The position numbers and the translations under genes are program-made. Below the pieces are notes generated by a model, which searched no databases, was not told the DNA's origin, and was given only the letters and a program-made list of their open reading frames with translations. A DNA stretch of 64,000 nucleotides, taken from positions 62,001 to 126,000 of the forward strand of contig NZ_JADIJK010000001.1 of NCBI RefSeq assembly GCF_017355205.1, in the 5' to 3' direction. The first letter of the stretch is position 1, and the number at the start of each line of letters is the position of its first letter. The stretch is from Bacillus sp. SD088 (GTDB lineage: Bacteria; Bacillota; Bacilli; Bacillales; Bacillaceae_C). Shown here piece after piece: positions 45,076 to 54,454 of the stretch.

Positions 45076-45981
45076 TTACCATTTTTTCTTTAATAAATAT
45101 ACTAAGCCTTTACATGTACTGAGCATTCCATTCTCACTTGCTTTTATCTCTGTTCTTGATGATTGTCCCTGATCTAGTCCTGCCTGGATACCAGCCTTCA
45201 TCCACTTCATGCTTCCCGCAATTTGTCCACCGAAAACGATACAATCTGGCTGGAAGGATTGTACATAACGCTGTAAAGCCGTTCCAATTAGGAAACCGAA
45301 TTTTTGAAAAACGTGCTGCGCCTTTTGTGAACCTATTTGTGAAGCTTGATAGAGCGCTAATCCGTCCGTTTCTTTCATCCCCATTTGCTTGGCTACTGTT
45401 TTTAAGCCGTTTGCAGATAAATAGTCTTCGATCGTTCCCTCTAAAAATGGATCTTGATAAATCATGCCACTCTCCTGTAAACCATATTTGTTTTTCACGA
45501 TCTCACCCTGTTCAATAAAGGTGGAACCACAGCCTGTTCCTAACATAATGAACATCGCTTTATCCGCCTGTTGACCCACTCCATAAATATACTCACCTAT
45601 GGAAAAGGCGACCGCATCATTTTCAAATAGGAAAGGGATATTTGCCGGAAAATTCATATCAGCCAACCATTTCTGGAAATATGGCTTTAGCTCGACTTGA
45701 TAAAGAGCATCATATTTTCGTAAACCCTTTATCAAACTGATCCCATTTTCGTAATCAAAAGGACCCGGAAAGGCGATCCCGATCCCCTTTAACTTCCCTT
45801 TTTGTTCCAGTACAATCTGAAGTTGCCTTTTGATGATCTGTTCAAAATTGGCCAATATTTCTAATTTTCCTTGCTCAGCCTGGGAAGGGTACTTTTCGCC
45901 ATCTGCCTGATCCCCATGTAAAAGGTTTACTTTTATTTCAGTCCCACCGATATCTAAACATAAATAAAATTCTTCTGTCAT
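45076..45981 (-). CDS. ROK-family sugar kinase
   Basis: About 301 residues with the ROK ATP-binding motif LCLDIGGTEIKVNL, substrate motif FENDAVAFSIGEYIYGVG and FIMLGTGCGSTFIEQG. The CxCGxxGCxE zinc motif of classical ROK glucokinases is missing (YGLQESGMIYQDPF in its place), as in zinc-free ROK kinases. The ATG at 45981 follows GAGGTGG. Between the mannose-6-phosphate isomerase and a mannosidase, it probably phosphorylates mannose. Relics of a second copy lie at 51687-51752 and 57366-57775. Confidence 0.85.
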   Translation of the reverse strand: MTEEFYLCLDIGGTEIKVNLLHGDQADGEKYPSQAEQGKLEILANFEQIIKRQLQIVLEQKGKLKGIGIAFPGPFDYENGISLIKGLRKYDALYQVELKPYFQKWLADMNFPANIPFLFENDAVAFSIGEYIYGVGQQADKAMFIMLGTGCGSTFIEQGEIVKNKYGLQESGMIYQDPFLEGTIEDYLSANGLKTVAKQMGMKETDGLALYQASQIGSQKAQHVFQKFGFLIGTALQRYVQSFQPDCIVFGGQIAGSMKWMKAGIQAGLDQGQSSRTEIKASENGMLSTCKGLVYLLKKKW

Positions 45982-45995
45982 TGTTTCCACCTCAA

Positions 45996-47732
45996 TTAAC
46001 GTACAAAGGCTTTAATAGTTATTATTTCTTTTCCGATACTGCTGCCGTATGGCTTAATTCTGTAGTTCTTCACTGCCTCAGGGATGATAAAAGTTTCACC
46101 ATAATGGACAACAAATGGGGCAAAGCTTCCATCAACACTTTCTACAATAGCCTCGTCACCTTCCACTAAGTTCAGGACATTCACACTCCCATGAGTTTCG
46201 TGTAATACTTCTCCGGAAAAAGTGTGTCTTCTAGTCTCGATAAATTCACTTTCATGAAGACCAGTTCGTTCTTCCTTCCACGTATCATTTTCGACCAGTA
46301 CTTCAAAACGATTGGCTAGTTCCTCTTCCACCCAATCTTGGTCACGAGAAAAAATAATATTCGGTTCACCATGCTCTAAATGAACGGGACGTGGAATTCC
46401 ATCTAGGCCAACCCGTTCCCAATCCCATAGCTTAAATGTAAAACGATTAGGGGTTGCACTGATTTCCAGTACAACAGAGTTGGCACCTGCACTATGAATC
46501 GTTCCCGCTGGAATGGAGTAGTGGTCATGCTTTTTGATTGTTTTTTTATAAATATAATCTTCATCTGGAAAACGCCCCGCACCAGTCTCGGCCAATCTTA
46601 GTTGCTGCATCATCTCTTCTTTGTCTGTCCCATTTTTCACCCCCAAATAAATCTGGGCATCTTCTTCTGCATCAACAATATAGTAGCTTTCATCTTGGGT
46701 ATAATGCGCACCAAATACTTCTTGTGCATAGTCTATTAACGGATGCACCTGCAGGCTAAGGTTTCCTCCCCCCATCGTATCGAGAAAATCGAAACGAATC
46801 GGAAATTCAGCACCAAAGCGGCCATAAACCCGTTCGCCTAATAATGGTAACGGTTGGTGCATGACGACATTATTAGCCGGTATTTCCATTCGTACATCAC
46901 CAAACTTTAGATATAAACTATTCTCTTCAGGAACCCCATCAAAGCTCCAAGCTAGATTGACTTTGTCTTGACCGACCTGAAACTTTTCCTGCATCCATTT
47001 TCCTCCCCAAACCCCTGGGTCAAAATATGGGACTAAACGAAAAGGCTGTCTAACGACCTGCTCTAATGCCTGGAAATAGCTCTCAGCATCCACCATAACA
47101 GGCTGATGTTCCTGATGTGTATCCAAAAAATAATCAATGTGAGCAAATAATTGCTTTTTCAATTTATCTGCTATACGCCATTCAAAAAAATAGCCACGCT
47201 TCACCATTCTTAATGGATCTTCCCCGAAATTTTCTGCCTTCCAATTACTAAATTCTCCTGAACGATAACGGTTTTGAATTTCCCATCTTGCTAAGTCGGC
47301 ATAGATTAAGAGATCCGTTTCATAGAGTAATGAAGCTCCTACTCCATACACGACGACCAATTCATCATTATCTCTCTTCTCTTGAATACTCATCTTCAGA
47401 CTTTTTTGTTTTTCTTCATCAACAAAATCGGAAAAACTGTGATGGCTCATTAAGCCAAAAACGCGATCATCCGTTAAATTCATTTGTATCATCTCTGTTA
47501 TTTTTTCCGATGAATAAAATTGTTCAGATGCTTGCACGATATACCTTGGATTTAACGATTTAATGAGTTCTTCTAACAACTCTCTTTCATTCACAGTAGG
47601 GTAGCATTCTATTGTTATGACATTAGCGCTGGATTGAGAGATTTCTTGTCTTATTTTGGTTATGATCTCTTTATATCCACTACATGCCTGTTGCCCTGTT
47701 TCAACTTTTACCTCTGGAAAAGGATTAAACAT
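45996..47732 (-). CDS. manA: Class I mannose-6-phosphate isomerase with N-terminal extension
   Basis: A 578-residue protein. Residues from about 225 form the cupin type I phosphomannose isomerase: FDPGVWGGKWMQEKF, GGGNLSLQVHPLIDYAQEVF (zinc His), YSIPAGTIHSAGANSVVLEISATPNRFTFKLWDW. Residues 1-220 look like a degenerate nucleoside/uridine-kinase-like alpha/beta domain (NVITIECYPTVNERELLEELI, VVVYGVGASLLYETDLLIYADLARWEIQNRY) without a P-loop. The family with this extension is known in Firmicutes. Converts Man-6-P to Fru-6-P. RBS AGGAGGAACGAA. Confidence 0.85.
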   Translation of the reverse strand: MFNPFPEVKVETGQQACSGYKEIITKIRQEISQSSANVITIECYPTVNERELLEELIKSLNPRYIVQASEQFYSSEKITEMIQMNLTDDRVFGLMSHHSFSDFVDEEKQKSLKMSIQEKRDNDELVVVYGVGASLLYETDLLIYADLARWEIQNRYRSGEFSNWKAENFGEDPLRMVKRGYFFEWRIADKLKKQLFAHIDYFLDTHQEHQPVMVDAESYFQALEQVVRQPFRLVPYFDPGVWGGKWMQEKFQVGQDKVNLAWSFDGVPEENSLYLKFGDVRMEIPANNVVMHQPLPLLGERVYGRFGAEFPIRFDFLDTMGGGNLSLQVHPLIDYAQEVFGAHYTQDESYYIVDAEEDAQIYLGVKNGTDKEEMMQQLRLAETGAGRFPDEDYIYKKTIKKHDHYSIPAGTIHSAGANSVVLEISATPNRFTFKLWDWERVGLDGIPRPVHLEHGEPNIIFSRDQDWVEEELANRFEVLVENDTWKEERTGLHESEFIETRRHTFSGEVLHETHGSVNVLNLVEGDEAIVESVDGSFAPFVVHYGETFIIPEAVKNYRIKPYGSSIGKEIITIKAFVR

Positions 47733-47754
47733 TTCGTTCCTCCTAATGTATCTT

Positions 47755-47764
47755 TGTTATGACA
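47755..47764. promoter_or_regulatory. Possible operator upstream of manA, conserved in the relic copy
   Basis: TGTTATGACA here and TGTCATGACA (a perfect palindrome) at 58028-58037 lie at the same place before the intact and relic isomerase genes. Survival of the site next to a dead gene suggests common descent; GntR binding is a guess. Confidence 0.3.
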
Positions 47765-47906
47765 TTACTTTAGAGTCTATCACAATTTAATAGCGGAAAT
47801 TGTCTTTTTAGAAGCACCATCCGAGCAAGCTTAGCGAGCTTTGTTATAGATTTTGGATCGATGGACCTAGTTTTTTATATGATTCGTGATCTTAAGTGAT
47901 ACTCTT

Positions 47907-48632
47907 TTATTCACGAAAATCTAAATAGTAACGGTATTTTTTTCCGATATAAAAACATTCTGTATACTCGTAAAAGTTTTCAGCAGCTTGTGAAGTAAAA
48001 CGAACTCTTTTCAATACAGGTTCAGATTCCTTTATTTTTAACTTTCTTTGCACTTCACGATTGGGCGATATAGCCTCAACATACTCTCTTTCCTGATTTA
48101 CACTAATGTTCTTTGTCTTCAAATAGGCATAGAAAGAGGAATAATAGTCCTTGGCATCTAAAGAATATTCGCGATCATAGGCAATATAGGTGACAAAGAA
48201 GGCAAAAATAGAATCTTCATCTCCCCGTACTCGCTTTAAGACCAGTACTTCGCTTCCAACTTCAATATTTAAAAACTTAGCCACACGTTTATTCGCATGC
48301 CCTATTTTCACCTCTACGTCTACTGTTTTCGCAAGCTTCCCACGCTCCTGTAGTTCTTGGGTAAATCCCTTAATAATTGTAAAATGATCTTCCTCTTGAA
48401 ATGTATCTTTAACAAATGTACCCTTTGATCGAATGCGTACGAGCAAATTTTCCTTCATTAATTCATCAATTGCCTTCCGAATCGTGATCCTACTTACATG
48501 ATAGATATCACATAGCTCCATTTCTGTAGGAATTCGCTCACCTTCCGGCCATTTCTCTGTTTGAATATGCAAACGCATATCATCGGCAATTTGCGCGTAT
48601 AATGGATAAGCCGCTTGATTGTATATTTTCAT
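47907..48632 (-). CDS. GntR/HutC-family regulator with UTRA domain
   Basis: A 241-residue regulator: N-terminal GntR winged HTH (YPLYAQIADDMRLHIQTEKWPEGERIPTEMELCDIYHVSRITIRKAIDELMKENLLVRIRSKGTFV) and C-terminal UTRA effector domain (LKRVRGDEDSIFAFFVTYIAYDREY, VLKRVRFTSQ). UTRA domains often bind sugar phosphates. First in the copy A gene order, 174 bases before manA, it is the likely repressor of the mannoside genes. No corresponding relic was seen in copy B. Confidence 0.9.
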   Translation of the reverse strand: MKIYNQAAYPLYAQIADDMRLHIQTEKWPEGERIPTEMELCDIYHVSRITIRKAIDELMKENLLVRIRSKGTFVKDTFQEEDHFTIIKGFTQELQERGKLAKTVDVEVKIGHANKRVAKFLNIEVGSEVLVLKRVRGDEDSIFAFFVTYIAYDREYSLDAKDYYSSFYAYLKTKNISVNQEREYVEAISPNREVQRKLKIKESEPVLKRVRFTSQAAENFYEYTECFYIGKKYRYYLDFRE

Positions 48633-48657
48633 TATGGACTCACTGCTTTCTATTTGT

Positions 48658-48693
48658 ACTTATCACTAGTCTCTTTCGTTTCATTTGATAAGT
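48658..48693. promoter_or_regulatory. Inverted repeat upstream of the GntR gene
   Basis: ACTTATCA (48658-48665) and TGATAAGT (48686-48693) are exact inverted copies 20 bases apart, 25-60 bases before the start codon; a candidate autoregulatory site. Confidence 0.35.
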
Positions 48694-48768
48694 CAAGCAC
48701 TTCTATTCCCTTTCATATAAACACTTATAGTGGCCAAGCCAAACGTAATGTTTACGAACAGAAATCTT

Positions 48769-48903
48769 ATAAAAATGGCCCTAACATTAACTTCTTATTA
48801 CATATACGATAAGAATACAAATACCGACTCGTCATCTAAATCCATAGCTACTTAATGGAGCAAAATTAGTACGGCAAAAGGTTCCTTCTGGTTTTGACTG
48901 CAG
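48769..48903 (+). pseudogene. Collapsed copy of the LysM-NlpC/P60 gene
   Basis: The first about 38 bases match the promoter region of the intact gene (23629-23665: AAAAATGG..CTAAC.TTAA). The rest matches 24633-24764, from GATAAGAATACAAA through ACTCGTCATCTAAATC and TTAGTACGGCAAAAGG to GGTTTTGACTGCAG, with the signal peptide, LysM region and a stretch before the catalytic Cys deleted and stops introduced. Confidence 0.8.
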
Positions 48904-48969
48904 GGACAAAGTTCTTATTAAGGTATAGCCAAATTTTTTAATTAGCTACGGAGCATAGCGCTAAGGATC

Positions 48970-49004
48970 AAATAACCTACGACAATTTTAGCCGTAGGTT
49001 ATTT
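48970..49004. terminator. Strong bidirectional hairpin
   Basis: Perfect 12-bp stem AAATAACCTACG / CGTAGGTTATTT with an 11-base loop, between the two pseudogene relics. Probably the end of an older transcript from copy B. Confidence 0.6.
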
Positions 49005-49097
49005 ACGTGAGATCTTTCCTTTTGAGAAAGGAATGGATGCTCCTGAAATATTTTTGAGAATCTCTCCCCCTCGTTCAACAAGTCCTTCTAACGAATG

Positions 49098-49245
49098 GCC
49101 AATTCTTCTTTCAAAAGATAGTCCATATCTCCCTCATACTAAGTCGGAAAGTTTATCCTCCATGCATTTTGGAATATAATATCTTTCAGGTAAGCCGATA
49201 AAACCACTATCTAAATGCGTCTTAAAGACAACATGTAGCTTCTTC
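49098..49245 (-). pseudogene. Collapsed copy of the DUF5054/GH38-like gene
   Basis: The left part (AGATAGTCCATATCTCCCTC, AAGTCGGAAAGTTTATCC) matches the last about 90 bases of the intact gene at 40531-40620. The right part (AAACCACTATCTAAATGCGT, AAAGACAACATGTAG) matches its first about 60 bases at 42545-42609. The 2 kb between are deleted and the start codon is lost. Its place after the GH38 gene equals that in copy A. Confidence 0.85.
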
Positions 49246-49266
49246 TTTATAAGATGATACTCCGCC

Positions 49267-51672
49267 TTATTCAGGGTTAACTGGAATGGTTACTAGTCCT
49301 TCGTTCAGCTCTTGGCACTTCTCAAGTAGCTGCTCCGGACTTTGCTTTTCTGAAACTACATAAAGCTGATAGTCAAACTCATAAAAGCCGGATAAATCTA
49401 CTTTAAAGTTGGTTTCCCAAAAGTTATTCATCACCCATGAGTAGACAAAGTCCTTGTTTTTCTTATGGGTGTTTTTATTACACAATTCAATTTCATGATG
49501 ATCCAAAGTCCCTAAAGTGATTAATGGAGTGTCCTTGATCGCGACAAGTAGGGCTTGTTCCTCATCTTTAAATGCTAATCCATTCTGCAGCAGGTAGAAC
49601 TCGGTATTGGTACCAGGCAACTGATCAATCGCCGGTCTGAATACGCTTCCTGTCTTCTCGACAAATAGCTCGCTTGCTTCCCCTAAACTAAATGGAAGTG
49701 GGATATAAAGATTTTCAGGAGCCCACTCATTTTGCTTTTGAATCCTTACATTAACGCCAATTTTCGGCATATCTTTATACACCTTTAAGACCACATTATA
49801 CATTTCCGTTCCGGCTAATGCGAAATCCATTTTAATCGATGTAAACAGTTTTCCATCTTCTATTACTTTCATATTTTTCAAGCTTGCTTCGTAGCGCTCT
49901 GATAATCTTCCTTTACGATTGAGTCCCATCACTCTTCTTTCTGTACTAGGATCTGTTTGAATTGGCGTTTTTTCATAAACACCAGCAAACGGTGCATAAG
50001 GGGCATCTGGATGGATTAATTCCTCTCCGCTACGCTTATTAACAAATGATTCAATTCCTGAGCTATGATTAAACGTGATTTTATAATCATTTGTTTCCAT
50101 AACATGAGTATTCGCCATCTTTTCATATCCAGGATACGCGGCTAAATCTGCCACACCAGCATGGTTCACGACCATTTTCTTTTGCGGAGCTTTCCCTCTC
50201 CGCAATTTAACTATTCTTTCTTCCTTAGGATCTAATGTAATAGCAAATTCAATCTGGTTCCCTCTAGAGATAGATGTAAGCTGTGAATCTAGCACTTCAT
50301 TCGTTTGACAATCTACAACTTCAATAGAGTTATCTAAATAAGCCCCATCAATATGCTCCCAATTCTTCATTTGAATAGATGTATAATCAGTCACTCGATT
50401 ATGATGAGGATTGACAACTTTAAAGAACTGCTCTCGGTCTATTTGATGGGCAACTTCTCCAAGATTGCTTAGCACTTCATCTAAATTTTTCGATATAAGG
50501 CGATTTGCGTTGGTCGCATATGCAGCTTTCCGAAAATCCAAATCATTAACTAATGTATTCCACGGTTCTCTTACGGAAGAATTGTAGCCCCAAGTGTGTT
50601 CTGCGTATAACATTAGCTGATATTCGGCCTCTTTTAAAAATGGCAGCTTCCCTAACTTATCTTCTGGATCTAATTTTTTTGATAAGTGATATTTGCGTTG
50701 TGCATCACGGTATATTTTTGTTGGTGCTGGTGTAGAGCCAACTCCATCTGCCCACCAGTCTGTCCAGTCACCTGAATAAGTTGGAATATCGATAGCTTGC
50801 TTACGTAGAAATTGAAAAAACTCATTCAATGTGATCAATTCAATTTCTACTTGCTCACCATGCTTCGCATTCCATTTATGAATCATTTCCATTAAGCGCG
50901 GATTAGGAGGTGAATTATCCGTCCCAATTCCAGAAATCATATTAGGAATAAAATCAAATGGATAATCTTCTTCTTCTAAGTTTTCTAGGTACGTAAAGAT
51001 TCGCTGTTCTGCAATATCCATTTGATCAGAGGTTGTCACTGTTGCTGAGCCTTTATTGATTCGATAGCTATTTGGAATAAGCATAAATTGGTTCCCCATA
51101 TGGTAATGGTCCCCATTCCAAACTAAAATCTTATGACCTTTCGGTGTTTCCCACCAAAAAGGAATTTGCTTTTTATATAAAGGAAACATCCCATGATGCG
51201 TATGGACGCATGTAAACAAGTTAACAATCCCATTTTTATATAAGGTTTCAGCATACCCCCAAGAAAAACCGTTAATATCTGCCGTCATTGCGGAATTTAG
51301 ATCAAGTTGGTTCGTTTCCGCATATTCCCTTCCCTTTTGAAACTTTTGATCTAAAATCTCATTATCTACTAATTCCGTCATATTTAAATAAGTGAGGGAA
51401 ATATCAATAAATCCTGCTTGCACATATCTTTTGAATTTTTGTCTATATTCTTCATTACAGTTTTCAAGAAACTGTTCTACTTGCCAAAAATTCTCACAAG
51501 TCCATTTAAAGCCTTCCCATTCTTTTTTTGTACCATTTTCGATTGCCTCTATGCTATCAATAGCTGATTTAATATAATCCACATGATGTCTTTCAATTTT
51601 CTCTTGGCGATCCGTATAGCCAATATCAGTATGCGAGTGTTGAATAAAATATAGCTTCCATTTCTTTTTCAT
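49267..51672 (-). CDS. GH38-type alpha-mannosidase, copy B
   Basis: About 801 residues, paralogue of 42626-45058 with the same motifs (YFIQHSHTDIGYTDRQEKIE, SAMTADINGFSWGYAETLYK, HTHHGMFPLYKKQIPFWWETP, WADGVGSTPAPTKIYRDAQ, YAEHTWGYNSS). A few short stretches present in copy A are missing, e.g. around YLDNSIEVVDC. The ATG at 51672 has AGGTGG upstream, as in copy A. Intact frame, so probably functional. It follows the binding-protein gene SBP1 and is fed by the ABC importer of copy B. Confidence 0.8.
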   Translation of the reverse strand: MKKKWKLYFIQHSHTDIGYTDRQEKIERHHVDYIKSAIDSIEAIENGTKKEWEGFKWTCENFWQVEQFLENCNEEYRQKFKRYVQAGFIDISLTYLNMTELVDNEILDQKFQKGREYAETNQLDLNSAMTADINGFSWGYAETLYKNGIVNLFTCVHTHHGMFPLYKKQIPFWWETPKGHKILVWNGDHYHMGNQFMLIPNSYRINKGSATVTTSDQMDIAEQRIFTYLENLEEEDYPFDFIPNMISGIGTDNSPPNPRLMEMIHKWNAKHGEQVEIELITLNEFFQFLRKQAIDIPTYSGDWTDWWADGVGSTPAPTKIYRDAQRKYHLSKKLDPEDKLGKLPFLKEAEYQLMLYAEHTWGYNSSVREPWNTLVNDLDFRKAAYATNANRLISKNLDEVLSNLGEVAHQIDREQFFKVVNPHHNRVTDYTSIQMKNWEHIDGAYLDNSIEVVDCQTNEVLDSQLTSISRGNQIEFAITLDPKEERIVKLRRGKAPQKKMVVNHAGVADLAAYPGYEKMANTHVMETNDYKITFNHSSGIESFVNKRSGEELIHPDAPYAPFAGVYEKTPIQTDPSTERRVMGLNRKGRLSERYEASLKNMKVIEDGKLFTSIKMDFALAGTEMYNVVLKVYKDMPKIGVNVRIQKQNEWAPENLYIPLPFSLGEASELFVEKTGSVFRPAIDQLPGTNTEFYLLQNGLAFKDEEQALLVAIKDTPLITLGTLDHHEIELCNKNTHKKNKDFVYSWVMNNFWETNFKVDLSGFYEFDYQLYVVSEKQSPEQLLEKCQELNEGLVTIPVNPE

Positions 51673-51686
51673 CTTAAGCCCACCTG

Positions 51687-51752
51687 TCATTTTTTTGCTA
51701 AATATACTTAAGCCCTTACATTTGCCGATGTTCCATCCTACTTACCTTTATC
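51687..51752 (-). pseudogene. Fragment of the ROK kinase 3' end
   Basis: CATTTTTTTGCTAAATATACTTAAGC and the following bases through CTTACCTTTATC match the last about 70 bases of the intact ROK gene and its junction with the GH38 gene (45076-45150). A second copy of the same stretch begins the relic at 57366, so the transporter block sits between two ROK-tail fragments. Confidence 0.65.
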
Positions 51753-51764
51753 AAGGTACTTGGA

Positions 51765-53378
51765 TTATTGATTTTGAATTCTTTCATATTGGGAACGTCT
51801 AATTTCTAAGTAACGATCAATCCCCATTTTTTCCAAGTTGTTTACATACTCTTCCCAACCTGTTTCGATATCAACCTTCCCTGTTACAAACTTCGCACGC
51901 ATCTCTTCAACATATGTTTCAACATCTGTCAAGATGGCGGAAATTTCAGCACCTTCTTCCGCAGTACTTTGGAATTGAGGTAGGATGGTTTCTGGTTCTA
52001 ATGCTTCAATTTCATCAGTATTTACTTTATATATGTCATCAATTTCTAATCCTCTTGCTTTTACACGCCATTCTGGATCCGGTTCAACATATGGATAGAA
52101 TGCACCATAAACATTATCCACAAACTGGAATGCTCCTAATTGAATACCCCCATCATAGTTTAAAATTTCATCATTATAAAGTGGTGCCCCATCAACCATT
52201 TCATATGTTTCTCCTTCAATTCCAAAGAAACCGAAATTAGAACCCTCTTCTCCATAGAAGAAATCGACCCATTCAAGCGACTCTTCCGGATGTTGATTAT
52301 CCTTTGTAATCATAAATTGAGTAGTACCACGAGCAGGGTGATCAATCCAGTTTAAAACTCTGTCACTATTTGGTCCATCAAAGGCATGGAATCCAACAAA
52401 GTTGTCCGCAACTTTACTGCCAAGATAATCAGGACCTGGGTGAGAGAAAACACCAACCTTATCTTGAGAACCTTCTGTTACCCACTCCTCATATTCCATA
52501 TCAGAAAATGTTTGCGGGTGAAATAATTCTTCTTCCCAGAGCATATTAAAGTATGACCATAGACTTTTGTACTTATCATCCGTAAGCGTCAATTGTAATT
52601 CGCCCTTTTCGTCTAAATAAAGATTCATCTCAGCAGCCTTTAGACCCCCCTCTCCCAAACCAAAAGGACCAAGCATTTGTATTTCGAAGCTTCCAATTCC
52701 ACCTGGTTTTAATGAAAGTGGGACCTCGTCATTTACATCACCATTCCCATTGGCATCTTCTGATTTAAATTTACGAAGTACATCTGTAAATTGATCTAGT
52801 GTTTTGATAGACGTAGGGTCATCAATACCGATGTTCGCTAACCAATTTTTATTAATGTAATACCTTGTAGAACGCTCTGGACCTGAGAAATCTACATACG
52901 GCAAAGAATAAATATGCCCATCTGGCATTGTAACTGCTTGCTTAATAGATGGATTTTCTTCAAATAATGCTGTTAAATTTGGTGCATGCTCTGCGATCAA
53001 GTCTTCAAGTGGAATAAATAAGCCCTCTTGTCCATATTTTCCCACCTCATCTGTCGAAAAGCCGAATCCTCCATAGAATGCATCCGGTAATTCCTTAGAT
53101 GACATGATAACATTCTTTTTCTCTCCTCTGCTTTCATCAGGGACTTCCTCCCATTCGATATGGATATCTGTCATTTCCTCCAGCTTTTTCCACATCCATA
53201 ACTCATCTGCGGGTGGATGAATACTGCCAAAACCTCTCTTCATAAAATGTAACGATAACTTACCATCTTTTGTCTCATCACCTTCCTTACTAGCTTTAGA
53301 ATCGTCATTGCTACAAGCCGTCAGTATCATCGAAAAAGTTAGAAGCAAAACCAATCCCAACCATGAGAGTTTTTTCAT
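51765..53378 (-). CDS. ABC oligosaccharide-binding lipoprotein SBP1
   Basis: A 537-residue extracellular binding protein of the large LplA-type family found in Paenibacillus/Bacillus oligosaccharide importers. Signal peptide with lipobox MILTACSNDD (Cys near 22); body with HFMKRGFGSIHPPADELWMWKKLEEMT, GLFIPLEDLIAEHAPNLTALFEENP and a DANGNGDVNDEVP calcium-loop-like stretch. RBS TAGGAGGAGTGAG. Highly similar to SBP2 at 55616-57232, including about 90 bases of upstream DNA. Delivers mannoside-type oligosaccharides to the permeases, by context. Confidence 0.88.
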   Translation of the reverse strand: MKKLSWLGLVLLLTFSMILTACSNDDSKASKEGDETKDGKLSLHFMKRGFGSIHPPADELWMWKKLEEMTDIHIEWEEVPDESRGEKKNVIMSSKELPDAFYGGFGFSTDEVGKYGQEGLFIPLEDLIAEHAPNLTALFEENPSIKQAVTMPDGHIYSLPYVDFSGPERSTRYYINKNWLANIGIDDPTSIKTLDQFTDVLRKFKSEDANGNGDVNDEVPLSLKPGGIGSFEIQMLGPFGLGEGGLKAAEMNLYLDEKGELQLTLTDDKYKSLWSYFNMLWEEELFHPQTFSDMEYEEWVTEGSQDKVGVFSHPGPDYLGSKVADNFVGFHAFDGPNSDRVLNWIDHPARGTTQFMITKDNQHPEESLEWVDFFYGEEGSNFGFFGIEGETYEMVDGAPLYNDEILNYDGGIQLGAFQFVDNVYGAFYPYVEPDPEWRVKARGLEIDDIYKVNTDEIEALEPETILPQFQSTAEEGAEISAILTDVETYVEEMRAKFVTGKVDIETGWEEYVNNLEKMGIDRYLEIRRSQYERIQNQ

Positions 53379-53527
53379 CTCACTCCTCCTAAATGGAAAA
53401 TTCTATTTATATCTGAAGAATGCAGTCGCATCCAAGATATCAAGTTTTTTATACTTTCAAGAAATTTGAAGTTGCCTGCTTAACTCTTCTCGGTAATGTT
53501 TGATAAATAGTCCCTTTAGTGATAAAC

Positions 53528-54424
53528 CTATCCTTTTAATGAACCCACCATAATGCCCTTTTCGAAAAACTTCGATAACAATGGATATAGAATTAACAAA
53601 GGTAAGGTTGATACGATTACTACTGCATATTTCAAGCTTTGTTTTTCAATCATTCGGTCTGCATACCCTGCATCCACCGTTGTTTGAAGCATTTGTTCCA
53701 TCGAGTTCTGTACCAAAATCTCCCTTAAAATAAGTTGTAATGGAAATTTCCCTCGATCTGTTAAATAAATTAAAGCTTCAAAGTAAGAGTTCCAGTGCGC
53801 TACCCCATAAAATAATATCAATACGGCAACGATTGGTGTAGAAAGGGGTAATACAATTTTATATAGCAATTGAAATTCCGAAGCACCATCCATAAAGGCA
53901 CTTTCCTCTACTTCCTTTGGAAGATTTGTTTGGAAATACGTCCTCATAATAACGAGATTAAAAACACTAATTGCTGGTGGAAGAACAAGTGCCCACATCG
54001 TATTCATTAATCCTAGTTGTTGGTTTACGAGATAGAGCGGAATTAATCCACCGCTAAAGAACATCGTCAGTACTATAAAAAATGTAATAAGGTTCTTTCC
54101 ATAAAAGCGATCCCTCGATAATGGATAAGCCCCTAAGATTGTCATAACAATATTTATAACTGTTCCTATCGTTGTATAGATAATTGTATTTTTAAAAGCA
54201 ATCCAAATCTCCGTGTTTTTAAAGACTTCTATATAACTTGTTACATTAAAGCCCTTGGGCCAAATAAGTAGTGGACTTTCATAAATTAACCTCGGATCAC
54301 TAAACGAAGCAAATAACACAAAGATCAGCGGATACAAAAATATGAATAGGATCAGGATGACTGCCATGAAAATAAAACCATCCAATATTTTTTCGCCTGT
54401 TGTCCTCTTAATTTGATTTAACAT
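53528..54424 (-). CDS. ABC sugar permease, LplC/YtcP type
   Basis: About 298 residues, six transmembrane helices. EAA motif in EVEESAFMDGASEFQLLYKIVLPLSTPIVAVL; C-terminus ends in a FEKGIMVGSLKG tail typical of this family. The ATG at 54424 follows AAAGGGAG; the longer frame overlaps the upstream permease. Forms the importer with the next permease and an MsmX-type ATPase encoded elsewhere; no ATPase gene is in the window. Confidence 0.9.
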   Translation of the reverse strand: MLNQIKRTTGEKILDGFIFMAVILILFIFLYPLIFVLFASFSDPRLIYESPLLIWPKGFNVTSYIEVFKNTEIWIAFKNTIIYTTIGTVINIVMTILGAYPLSRDRFYGKNLITFFIVLTMFFSGGLIPLYLVNQQLGLMNTMWALVLPPAISVFNLVIMRTYFQTNLPKEVEESAFMDGASEFQLLYKIVLPLSTPIVAVLILFYGVAHWNSYFEALIYLTDRGKFPLQLILREILVQNSMEQMLQTTVDAGYADRMIEKQSLKYAVVIVSTLPLLILYPLLSKFFEKGIMVGSLKG

Positions 54425-54454
54425 AATGCCACTCCCTTTCTGCAAACGCATGCA

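Noticed and set aside
48808-48903. Possible small LysM/NlpC gene
   Set aside because: Has stop codons, an internal deletion before the catalytic Cys and no downstream domain; it is a relic.
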